NCBI GenBank assembly: GCA_010645155.1
Contig: CM021320.1
Span: 8,467,711 to 8,531,710 of the forward strand
Direction of reading: 5' to 3'
Length of the DNA stretch: 64,000 nucleotides
DNA from: Tigriopus japonicus
Lineage: Eukaryota > Arthropoda > Copepoda > Harpacticoida > Harpacticidae
In this document: positions 12,401 to 22,244 of the stretch, piece by piece
How positions within the stretch are numbered: position 1 is the stretch's first letter
How the letters are laid out: each line of letters begins with the position of its first letter
Position numbers and translations under genes: made by a program
Notes under the pieces: model-generated
Databases searched by the model: none
What the model was told of the DNA's origin: nothing
What the model saw: the letters and a program-made list of their open reading frames with translations, nothing else

Positions 12401-13387
12401 TAGAAATGAAGCCGTAACCAAACATTCGGGAACCATCGAGATTGGTCATTCAAGTAGAGCAACGTTGATTGTCGAACTCTTTTTAGGGCGTTCTCAAAAT
12501 CGATTTCTAAAAAATATTAGAAGGTCCAACAGATTTTTGAAACGGCGCCTGTTTTGCTTCTCCGTTCTGTTCGTTGGTTTTGAAGCTCAATTGCTAAATC
12601 AAAAGAGCAAAGCAATGATCCAGTATTGAGTATTTATATCACTTAGCCTGCCATTAAGGAGGCGTCCACTTCCACGCCTCTTCTTTTCACAGGAGGCGTG
12701 TCGAATTGAACTCATTTGACGGGCCCTTTGACATTAAATAGTTGTGAATTGAATAAACGGAGAGAGAAAGGGAGACGACAAATTGAACTCTTTTTGCTCC
12801 TCCACCTCTCATTTCGTTTTCTACGATTTGAAATATAATCTGAAAATTATTCTTTTCAAATATCAAGCTTCTCTCCCCCCTTTCGTCATAACGTTCAATT
12901 TAGTCGTTCCTTCAGATGCTTGGGAGTTCAAAACTTGGCTCTAAATAATAATAAATTACCACCCTGTTGGATGGGGGGAGCACAACGAATCTCAAAATGA
13001 AAATATGAAACTGGACCACTTATTTTGGTCTCCTTTAGATGTGGCCAAAATTTGGTGCTGCTACCGCAATGTCATATTAGCACCCTAATGAAAATTGAAA
13101 ACTCCAAAAATCTTGCCACAAGAGCGACCAAACTTTACAACCAACTTCAGGAATCCTAAACTTCCGACTCTTATTTTTTCATAGTACAAACTCTCTCTAC
13201 ATATTGTTCTTTAACAGGTAAAATACATCTAGAACTTTGGTGATTTTACCATGATGCACATCTCTAGACGGCGTTCAAATCAGCCGCTCATCTTCTGATT
13301 TTCCCCAATTCTTTGGGGGTCTTTCTCAGTTCTTGATCGAGTAATCGTTCAATAGTACAGTATGTAGTCTTTGAACCAACGAACTCC
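9471..13387. other. No supported gene; purine-rich tract at 10780-10885
   Basis: The purine-rich stretch gives a Lys/Arg-rich small ORF (MSEKTEKLDVTKGKREKG) that is probably compositional. The hairpin cluster at 12659-12699 is listed separately. Confidence 0.5.
12659..12699. repeat. GAGGCGT inverted/direct repeat cluster
   Basis: GAGGCGT (12659-12665), its reverse complement ACGCCTC (12674-12680) and a second GAGGCGT (12693-12699) lie within 41 bp of otherwise AT-rich DNA. They can form either of two hairpins. Regulatory meaning is unknown. Confidence 0.4.
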
Positions 13388-13841
13388 ATGGAGGGTGTGT
13401 GGAACAGCAAAGACCCGATCGAGACGACTCCCATGGAAGGTGGCAACAACGAGCGGCCAACAACGCATTTGGACACCCTTCTCACAATGCCACGTAACGA
13501 ATGTCTATTGTGCAAAATGTAAAAAGAGATTTATCGCTGAAAGGAGCCAGAAAGGGAATAATTTCATACATTCAAGGAAGGAAGGTGATTGAGGGTATGG
13601 GACCCTTTGGTTTGGGTGGTTAGTTGGGCTCGCCGATTGGTGATGTGTGGGGGGCTAAAAAGTCACTTCTTGCCTTTATCTTCCTAATGGATCGGCTGTG
13701 GGGACAGACGTTTTCGCGGGTGATCCGTCGTGTTCCGTGCATGGAGCACTTATAAATCTTTCTCTTGGGTTTTCGTACTTTTTGTTCGTCAGACAGAGGA
13801 ACTCTGAGAGATTGTTGGATCTGGAGAGTGACCAAGTTTAA
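13388..13841 (+). CDS. Weak two-exon small-protein candidate (13388-13518 and 13793-13841)
   Basis: ATG at 13388 opens MEGVWNSKDPIETTPMEGG and continues to MPRNECLLCK, ending at a donor AAAAT|GTAAAAAG. The acceptor CGTACTTTTTGTTCGTCAG at 13792 restores phase and gives QRNSERLLDLESDQV with TAA at 13839-13841. The product would be 59 residues. A minus-strand ORF of 76 codons overlaps the second piece. The TATAAAT at 13751 lies inside the proposed intron. Confidence 0.24.
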
Positions 13842-16780
13842 ATTCATCATTTCTAGCTTTTCTTGGCACAGTTTTAACTTTTCAAGTCAATTAATACCAT
13901 TAGCGGAACACATTATATTAATGAAAGTGAAATGTTTTAGATTCTTTTTATGAAAATGAAATCTCACGATTTTACTAAGTTTTTAACGCTTAAGTGATAA
14001 GAAAATTTCTATTAAATTGGATCTTCCCCTTATTGATTCATTTGATGACAACATGGTCCTTCTAAGGTTCAATGGTTAGTGACGCTCAACTACGTATAAA
14101 ATTACATAGTTCATGCATTTAGAGATATCAGAACTATATTTTTAAAATCTAGTTTAATTTTAACCTCTCAAAAGGCTTATGGATTCATATCCATGTCTTT
14201 GTTAGATCTCCAAGTATTTGCTTCGTCAGGGAACTGTTCGCCTAATCATTTATTGATGGAAGTCAGTCTAAATTCCCATGTAAGCACATGCGTTGCCGTC
14301 CCTACCCTAAAATTAGTTTGAAAACCTAGCAAACTATTCGTTCATATGAGCAGGCATATGAGGATATGACAAGTAGTTTGAAGAATTACCTCACGGAAAG
14401 TGACAATTTACCGCAGACTAATGCTCTGCTAGTGCAGTGGTTATGCCAATACTTCTGGTAGATTCGGTTCCTTCTTCCTGTTCATATCCTCTCAAGTCTT
14501 AACCTTTCTCAACATGAAGATCTCTAAGGCAGTGTTTGTACGTGCAAAACTCTTAATGGGTTCATGTTTGAATGACAAAATTGGGAAAGTGAATTGCGTC
14601 AAGCATCAGGTGCAAACTTAGCAGGCTCCAAACTGTCATAATCTTCATGGCAAGTACCACCTTTGCCACAAGATTTCAGGGTTGCTCTCATTCAATTTCA
14701 GTTCACAGTTTTACAGAACATGGTTGGAAGGCCAAATCTTGATTGATTCATGTTCAAAGGGAAGTCCACGTCACCAACTTCAAAATCATTCGAGAGTTGA
14801 TAGTGACGATCGAGACATTGGACTGAAGTTTGTTGAACTTGGTATTTGAAGAACAACACATTGAATGACACTGTCCAACATGGTGACGTCAGGGCTGTTC
14901 ATGACTTGCAATGTTAGTCATAGAGTTGCTTATATCAACAGACACCTTTTTCTTCACAGGACCCCTGCCATCGTTTATGGAGGGAAAAACCCCGAATCAT
15001 CTTAGCTTTGCGCAATCCTCCAGAGCATTGCAGTACATCCATTTTTTCCAGGTACAATGAAGATGGAGAGGGCACAAGAACCAACGGAAAAGCGCAAAAA
15101 TCCAGTCCAATCGAGTAATGAATGCCGAGTGCTGACAGACGGTGGACAGAAAGCGAGGAGAAGTTATCATGCAAGAGGATAGAACTAGCAAAGTAAGTAG
15201 AGTAGAAGTGGCAAGTACCAACGCGGAAGTATACGCAAGCCAACCGCTACCAAGGTGCTAAGAACTACCGTACCAGGAGGTTGGTGGTGGCTGAGGGGTG
15301 CATCGGTTGAGGAAGGATCATCCGATCGTTTCTCGTTCCATGTCATCAGCTTTACTCTTACCTCAGACACAAGATAACGTTGCTGACTCAAGGAGAGGTA
15401 CTAATCTGGAGGCAAACTTCAGTTTGATATCAAGGGCTCTCCGTTTCACTGACTAGTACTTATCGAGAAGCTCTTCTGAATCAGTGTTCATGACGTCAGT
15501 TTCCAAATCTCCAGAAGTTTCCTTATTCCCAAGTTTTTCGGTGCAGTATTCACTCCAGTTTTTCTAACCGAACCGTGCTTCTTTACATACGGAATACGGA
15601 GGTACCTCACCTTCAAGCTAACCAAGCCACCTATGTTGTCAGGGTGGTTGGTGGTTGGTGGTTGGTTGGAGGTGATGTTCTAGTTCTCATGACGTCACAT
15701 GCCATGTGTTTGGCTTGGTTTGCTAGCCACACTGCCGAGATGGGCCGTTGAAGTGCGGTGTGTGAGCATGCTTTTTGCGTTTTGAAATCCAGTATGAAGC
15801 ATTTGGAAGTGAACACTTGCAGCTCCGGTGGACAGCTGAAGTTTTTGAAACTAACAGGAAAACGAAATATTTAAATTGCTATTGTGATAAGTGGCTTGAA
15901 CGAGCCTTATTAGCATTGTGCGTGGCCTTGTGTGAGACAGTTTCGACCATCATATCAAGTTAGGAGTGCTCTCAAGATTGGAAAAGATAACCCCCATCCG
16001 GTTTCAAGACATTTCAAAGAGGATTCATGAAAAAAGAATCGTCTAGTTTCTACATTTGATAGGACAGCGGCTCCTATATCATCATAGTTTCTAAAGTGCA
16101 CGAACGTTTGCCCGGTTACAGCGCCAAAAAGCTTGCAAATTCACGTTATTTGCCATTGGCGGTAACGGCAACGACAACCATCCAGAAAGCAACGGCGACA
16201 GTATTTCGTGACCTTGAAGTACCAACACACGAGAATCAATAATCACATCTTCCACGACGAAGCACAAAGTACGGGGCAAAATATCTTCGATTCAACAACA
16301 AAGTGACGTTGGCCCTCTAGGTAGAGGAATTCCCATGACTGCGTATTAAGAAGACCACCACCACGAGCACAGCGTCAGCTGAGCGGGCCTACGCCATCTA
16401 TGCATGCACCAAACCAAGACGACCATCCACCTATGTGTACTTAAGTGCAGGCGCAATTCCGTAGTGTATGAATGGTTCACCGATTGGGTGCTCTCCACGA
16501 TAAGTAGACCCTTTTGGAGTGGCTCTCACCTAGTAAGCCCCTCCAAAGACCTTCAGTGCTTGCTTGGTGGCTGTTTCTAGGGAACGTCTGGTTTTTCCCT
16601 CCACTCTAACCACTTATTCATGCTCGACTAGCGCGCAGTATCAGGTTGGAGCTAGCTAAAACTAGCTTTTGAACTCGAGCATCAAGAACACGTTTAAGAT
16701 TAGTATTGTATTCTTGGATCAGTGTGTCACTTGGCTTTCAAAGGTTCAGTCGGAGTCGACTTGGTGAGGCTTTCCCCGTC
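13842..16780. other. Intergenic, upstream of the coiled-coil gene
   Basis: A short minus-strand piece near 15401-15363 ends in a perfect GAG|GTAAGAG donor, but no family is visible. The 16.1-16.7 kb part is richer in GC and probably includes the promoter and 5' UTR of the gene at 16781. I cannot place a TATA box. Confidence 0.45.
15643..15669. repeat. Tandem GGTGGTT heptamer
   Basis: About four copies of a GGTGGTT-type unit on the plus strand, G/T-rich. Confidence 0.7.
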
Positions 16781-17386
16781 ATGGTCAAGATCATGAGTCC
16801 TTCAACCGAGACCATTGAGCATTGCTCTTTGACCATGGAACAGAAGGATGTCCTCAAAGTGATCGATGATACCAAATACCTCATCGAGATCATCCGAAGT
16901 GACCTGGAGTCCAAGAGTCAGATCCTCAAGGAACAACGTAATTTACTCGCCCGACAACATCGGGCCATGAAAAGCTATCTGGATTGCCAAATCATCATGC
17001 TCAAATGGCACGTGGACCGATTGAACAAAATCGAATCCGACATGGAGGTCAACCGACCCCGTGAAAAGAACCCGGAGCGTTTTCGGGACTACTTGGACCG
17101 CACCAAACGACGCTGCAAGCACATGTTGGACGTGAGTGACCGATACTGTGTGCTCTTCCAGGATGAACTCGACCTCAAAACCAAAGACAGCAACTCCCTT
17201 CAGAGAAGTAAGAGCTTCAGTGAGAGAGATCTCAATGCGACGGTGGAAATGGTGCCCAATCGGGAGGCTCTCCTCCGACCTCCCCATGAAATCACTCAAA
17301 ACTTGGTGAAAGCCACCCTGAACAGCGTGGGCAGTCATTTGTCCGTCCTGGCCAAAACCTATACGAGAAAGAACTCTGGTTCTTGA
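16781..17386 (+). CDS. Intronless gene for a 201-residue helical coiled-coil protein, family unknown
   Basis: The function is not recognised. The ORF is long for this composition and its codons are C/G-ending like those of the TOX gene. The start at 16781 has a strong context (G at -3, G at +4); the frame stays open back to a TGA at 16670-16672 but has no earlier ATG. Residues about 18-130 are highly charged and predicted all-helical, with heptad-like spacing (EQKDVLKVIDDTKYLIEII; CQIIMLKWHVDRLNKIES; YLDRTKRRCKHMLDVSDRY). After that come a Ser-rich segment with QRSKSFSERDL (141-151), a possible basophilic-kinase site, and a basic tail ending TRKNSGS. There is no signal peptide, membrane segment or catalytic motif. 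It could be a complete small scaffold protein, the last exon of a larger gene, or a retrocopy; no poly(A) tract or target duplication was seen. No canonical AATAAA lies within 270 bp after the stop; an AATATA variant occurs near 17650. Confidence 0.78.
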   Translation: MVKIMSPSTETIEHCSLTMEQKDVLKVIDDTKYLIEIIRSDLESKSQILKEQRNLLARQHRAMKSYLDCQIIMLKWHVDRLNKIESDMEVNRPREKNPERFRDYLDRTKRRCKHMLDVSDRYCVLFQDELDLKTKDSNSLQRSKSFSERDLNATVEMVPNREALLRPPHEITQNLVKATLNSVGSHLSVLAKTYTRKNSGS

Positions 17387-17412
17387 CTTGAATGCAACTG
17401 ACTTGAATGCAA
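17384..17412 (+). repeat. 15-bp tandem duplication spanning the stop codon of the coiled-coil gene
   Basis: The unit TGACTTGAATGCAAC is followed immediately by TGACTTGAATGCAA. The first TGA is the stop codon of the upstream gene, so the duplication lies at the coding/3' UTR border and does not alter the protein. It looks like replication slippage. Confidence 0.85.
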
Positions 17413-19140
17413 TCGATGAATGTCAGAAAAACTAAGACCCGGTTCTTTACCCTTTGCCTCACGTGTTGCGACTTGTGTTTAAACGTGATTGGGGCAGCCT
17501 TAGAGACTCAACTGCCATTCTTGTGCGACCAAATGGGGAAACGTTTTCAATTTACTGTGCTTGTGATTTTGTTCGACAACTGTGCCCGTGCGCTGTATTA
17601 CGTTATTATATCAGATTTATTTTAAATGTGATGCCAAACTTATTTGTAAATATATAAAATAAGCCCTAAGGATTAACTGAATGGACTCGCTTTGTTGTCC
17701 TCGTATCCATAACATTCATTTAGAAGGAGATCAACATGGTCCAGTTAACAAATGAACCCTCTGTTTCAGAGTTTCCTTGAAATTGAATTTGGCCTTTCTT
17801 CATTGCACCAAAGCTCACTGTCTGCATTTTAATGTTCTTCAACGTGAACTACCATTCATGAGCTCACTGTGCGAAACATTCATTCCCTTGTTTTGAATGA
17901 AAATGAATCAACCAACCGATACATCCAAGGTTGGCAAAAATGGTACATGTCATAGAGTGGCTCACTCACCTCGAGTTAGATGTTGCATAACAAATTTCAA
18001 CCGGATTGCACCTTGCCCTCTTGCGAAAATGCATCGTAACTTAGATTGCTCAGCAACTATTCAACGTTTCTTAGGTTTTAGCTAGCTTCTAATATGAGTC
18101 AGTATAACTTATGCTCTATACTGGACAAGTAAATATTTTTTGATTAACCCCTTCTATCTAGTAAAGACAGGTGCCTGTTGATAACTGAAGCGGTTATTAA
18201 TATTGCAAACTGGAGACAACTAGATCCTGTGGGAAAAACGCGTCTCAAGATTCGATGTACTTGTACTTTGAAATTTTTACCGGCTGGCCCAAAACATCAT
18301 CAACCAAACCAACGCTATTTCTCAATGTAGCTTTGCTCTGATGATGCCTTGAGGTGAGATGTTAGGATGAATCATAACCAAGACCCAATCGAGAGAGTGC
18401 GTCAAGGAGGAGTACCTGGAGGCCAAAGAGTTGTGTGTAGTACGTAACAACCATGTGGTTGGGACAAAGAAGCGTCAGAATGGTTTTGTTATTGTTTGTG
18501 ACCTAAAGGCATAATCAGGGTTGTTAATAGTACCGCAAAATTGACAATGGAACATTGGGAGTTGCCAAATGAATAAAGTAATGGAAAGAGTTTTGAAAGG
18601 GATGCAAAATATTTTGATACGGGAAGGAATGATAAAGAAATGCTTAAAGTCTGTTGACGATAGAAATACACTTTAGGTTGCTATTGAAGATATCAAAACG
18701 CTAAATATTTCGCACACTATGGTAACTCTTGTTATCCTTAAATCTTGCATAATAACATTTTATTAGCATTATGATTTCGTACTTTTATCGATTTTTTTCA
18801 AAATTTAATTGATGAAAAAGAAGAAGTATCTAAAACATTACATTCCCTTACAAAACATAGTGATCACAGCATCTTTTAAGCATGTAACTTCCATTAGACT
18901 GACAGATCTCATAACCTTTCAGTAACCGTTGGATAACATGTAGCCAGTACGGTATTTCGAAATTTGTTACTTTCAGTATTCTATGCTGTTAGAGCATAAG
19001 CTCCAACTTGCTCCAAGCTTAGTAAGAAAGGTAGAGAATCTCTTTGTTCGAATTTATCTGGATTTCTTAAGATTCGGAGATGCTTGAAAGACGCATGGAA
19101 GGTTTTTTCGCCAACGACAACAGTTGACCCGCAATTCTAA
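17413..19140. other. 3' UTR of the coiled-coil gene, then nothing supported
   Basis: AT-rich with no convincing ORF. The transcript probably ends near 17650-17680. Confidence 0.45.
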
Positions 19141-19301
19141 GTTGCGGATTTCATGCCCAAAACATTTTTATTTACCATTTGCCAGCTTTTAAAGCTAATT
19201 TGCCAGGTTTCATTTTTTTGCCATTTTTGGGCAAGTAAATGCAAAGTATGTCAGTGTTTGGCAAACATAAAATTGTCTTTTGGGGGGCAAAAAATGATAG
19301 G

Positions 19302-19321
19302 GCATTTTTGCCCAAAAATGC
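19302..19321. repeat. Perfect short hairpin in an AT-rich TTTGCC-repeated segment
   Basis: Arms GCATTTTT and AAAAATGC flank GCCC. The surrounding 19160-19330 contains many TTTGCC/GGCAAA words in both orientations, which resembles the eroded terminus of a foldback-type element, but no target duplication was identified. Confidence 0.4.
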
Positions 19322-19439
19322 AAAGACATGTTATTTCCGATCAAAGTTCAGATCGGTATATATCAGTTAAGGGATATATTGATCATTCTTGGAAGCAAAA
19401 AATGTTCAAACAATGGAAAAAATAATATACAAAGGAGTA

Positions 19440-19680
19440 TGTTCTGGAATCGAGTAAAAGAAATAATGAAAAGGAAGGGACCGAAATGTATCCCTGCGGA
19501 ACACCAGACTTGGAGTACACCTATGTTTTCAATGAATTTCATGTTCTCTTTGAACCTTAAGTCATCTGATTTCAAACAAGAACCTTTACAATTGTAATAG
19601 GGTTTTAGGTCGATGTCTCCATATACTACTTTGTCGAGTTCTCTAGATTCGTTGAATTTTTTGCACTTATATTTCAATCG
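19440..19680 (-). mobile_element. Decayed non-LTR retrotransposon reverse-transcriptase fragment
   Basis: On the minus strand the segment 19508-19491 reads SGVPQG, the hallmark RT block preceding the palm. After an 8-nt gap the segment 19482-19462 reads GPFLFII in another frame. In intact LINE RTs three residues (9 nt) separate these two blocks, so one base has been lost and the copy is frameshifted and dead. The catalytic YADD/FADD box is not found downstream, so the copy is truncated. The frame upstream stays open to about 19677. The clade (Jockey, CR1 or L2-like) cannot be told from so little sequence. It is 160 bp from the hAT-type element. Confidence 0.6.
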
Positions 19681-19840
19681 ACCTTACATTGACAGCAAAT
19701 ATAATGAATACTTTTTATTAGTTACATTCATCTTTCTTTTTCTGAAAACATGTTCATTTCCTTCTACAAGCAAAAATACCCTATTTGCACAATTTCCTTG
19801 CGCTCAGAGTGGAAATCAACTATCAAAAAAAATGCTAAAC

Positions 19841-20021
19841 CAGGGGTAGGCAACCGGTGGGCTGCGACCCATATGATGGCCCAAGGGTTGTCTTTCGTGG
19901 GCCAAAGCTCTTTGGTCGTTGATTTATGGGTCCCTGAACCTTTTAACGTCTGTTTGGTAGACCCCTGACAACATGTAATCAAATTTGGTGGGCGTTGACC
20001 CAAAGTGGCTGCCGACCCCTG
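19841..20021. mobile_element. hAT-type miniature transposon, 181 bp, 8-bp target duplication
   Basis: Begins CAGGGGTAGGCAACC and ends CGACCCCTG, whose reverse complement is CAGGGGTCGGCAGCC. This is the classic hAT terminal inverted repeat. Flanking octamers TGCTAAAC (19833-19840) and TGCTAAAG (20022-20029) match at 7 of 8 positions, as expected for an aged hAT target duplication. The interior is GGCC/GGGTC-rich, as in Charlie-type elements, with no coding capacity. The small ORFs crossing it are incidental. Confidence 0.88.
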
Positions 20022-20029
20022 TGCTAAAG

Positions 20030-22244
20030 CAAAAAAAAACAGACAAGAATGAAATTTAAAGCCTGATAGTTTTTGGCAAAAATAAATTGCTTTTCACGTG
20101 AAAGTAAAAATGCTCTCAGTTGTGACACAAATTACCGAATCATAACTCCACTTTTGCTTAGGTTTGAGAGCACTTTGTGAAAAGCAGCAACTGCACTGCA
20201 TGAGTTCTAAAGTAACTAGTATGTGGTTAGGCCTCATGTGCTTGTAATATCTTTATGTCGCCTCCCTTTCGATTTCAGCCCAATTTCTAGAGGGAGAAAA
20301 ATCCAGTCACAAACGCCGCGTTTTCAAAAATAACCCTTCACGAGAAAAATCGTCATCGCTTAAAAATTGAACGAGTGGGAAATTGTATTTTGTGATTATG
20401 CGATGAAGGCAAGGTTTAAATATGTTTTCATTCTTTTGAAATACGCGTTAAAAAGGAGTCGTACGGGTTGAATAGATTGATAGTGTTAAATCAATTCAGA
20501 TACCCACCTGAGAGAGGTTTATTTTAGCACAATGTACTGTTAGTGTTTAAGGAACAGTTTTTATAACGACCCGTTTTCTCGTGACCGGTGTCGAACTGAG
20601 TTTGGAGGAATGTGTGTGAAGTGCTTGGTAAAAATAAAAAAAACTCCCAGTGTTTCGTCTCGTTTGGTTGGAAAGGCATGCTTGTGAAGTCTCTCGTTTT
20701 TTATTCGTCGTTCTTTGTATCAAAGTCTTGCACACTGGAATCTTTCAGTACATTTAAAATGCGAAGTCTCTATAAATATTCTGATTTGTCGCTTTGCAAG
20801 GAGCAAATGTGATGGAAAAAATGGGGAGAAATTAATTTCTGCCTCTCAAGAATGACAGTTCCCTTCCTATCTTTCGACACTAAGGAGACTGAAAGGGTCC
20901 ACCGAAGTAGATCGTAGAGAGGATTTTTATGAATTTTAAAAAGGCGGGAGTAAATCTCATGAGTCCATTCGTCCGCAACATTGAGGAACGAGAGACCTCT
21001 TCTCTCTATTTGTCTTGGCCTATTTTCGAGGGAAAAGAATGCCAACACAAACGGTTCCGGGAACCAATCAAGAACCGAATCATTCAAAATGGTTCCCAAT
21101 CTTAAGTTATTCATGCAGATATTTAGTCCCTCGCCAATGAAGGGCACCATGAAGAGTTCTTTTGAAAGAGCCCATGATGTTTCCTTCCTCTTTAATGGAC
21201 ATAAAAAAGATAAAAGGAAACAATTTTTATTTAGAATTTCTCTCGTTTCCCTCTCGCCCTTTGGGTACTCAATGGCATGGAAAACTCGAATAAAAATGGC
21301 TGATGGCAATTTTCCTTGGCTGAGTATCCCTTATTTGCCTTGGCTGCGCTCAAAAACTCTTTGAAGCTCAGCTACGTACTACGTATAGAACACATTTTTT
21401 CTCGATCTGGCCACCCTATATTAGTGACTTTCTTCAATGACTCGAGACGTGAAAGAAACTCGTCCAAAAAGCCGAAATTGATGTTTAGTGATGTCAGGCG
21501 GACTCAAAATATGTTTATACTTTTTGAATGGTTAACAAATAATTCAGGCTTCAATTCAATGGTTTTTTTGACTCAAATTGTCGTGGAAAAGATACGGTAC
21601 GATTCTGACAAAAGCTTTTATTCTTTTTTCAATTGTGTATTTTTTAATTGTAAACAACAAATCAAGAATGAATCGATGCGAAAGAGACATAGAAGATAAC
21701 TTCCCCAAAACTGAGGGGGAATTGGTGGGCGAGAATTGGTTGTTGTTGCCTAATATTATGGTTCTGAGGTCGAGGATAAAGTGATGATGGTACATTTCAT
21801 TTGGTTTGGGTTTAGAACACACATGTCGGGGGGCAATATAAATAGAATGTGTCAGATCTCTTGGCTTTCAGATTGGGAGCTGTCTTAATATTTTGCGAGA
21901 GTCCTGAAGGTGTCAACCATTGTGAATATCATCTTGTTGGTTACTGTACTTTGGGCTTTTCACAACAAACATTTTACGTATTCGGGGAAACGAAATTGCA
22001 AAGCTGACAAATAGCGAATTATTACCAGGTTGAAGGGGGTTCTTTGACGAGGAGAATAATTATCAATGGTCATTGGGTGCAAATTTAAGCCGAATTTCAG
22101 GCTTGACCATAACCAAAAGACCGTATGTGTGTCCTCAAAGTGCTCTAAAGTACTTTTGCACCATCAACGAGACAAGAAAGAGACCGTGTGCGATGAATAG
22201 TGAATACTTCAAGAATTGAAATGAATAGTAACGTTTTCTTTTGT
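20030..22244. other. No supported gene; ORFs open on both strands at 20.8-21.4 kb
   Basis: A minus-strand ORF of 179 codons (21309-20770) overlaps plus-strand ORFs of 127 codons. Neither has a recognisable domain, so this is a locally stop-poor stretch. The end nearest 22245 should hold the TOX 3' UTR; no AATAAA is seen within about 200 bp of the stop. Confidence 0.45.

Noticed and set aside
13751..13757. TATAAAT as a core promoter
   Set aside because: The nearest initiator-like TCAGAC is about 40 bp away, longer than the normal spacing, and the motif falls inside a proposed intron.
16943..17338. Minus-strand ORF of 131 codons antisense to the coiled-coil gene
   Set aside because: Shadow of the confident plus-strand ORF; no motif.
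20770..21364. ORFs of 179 (-) and 127 (+) codons as a gene
   Set aside because: Both strands are open together, neither shows a domain, and codon use does not resemble the confident genes.
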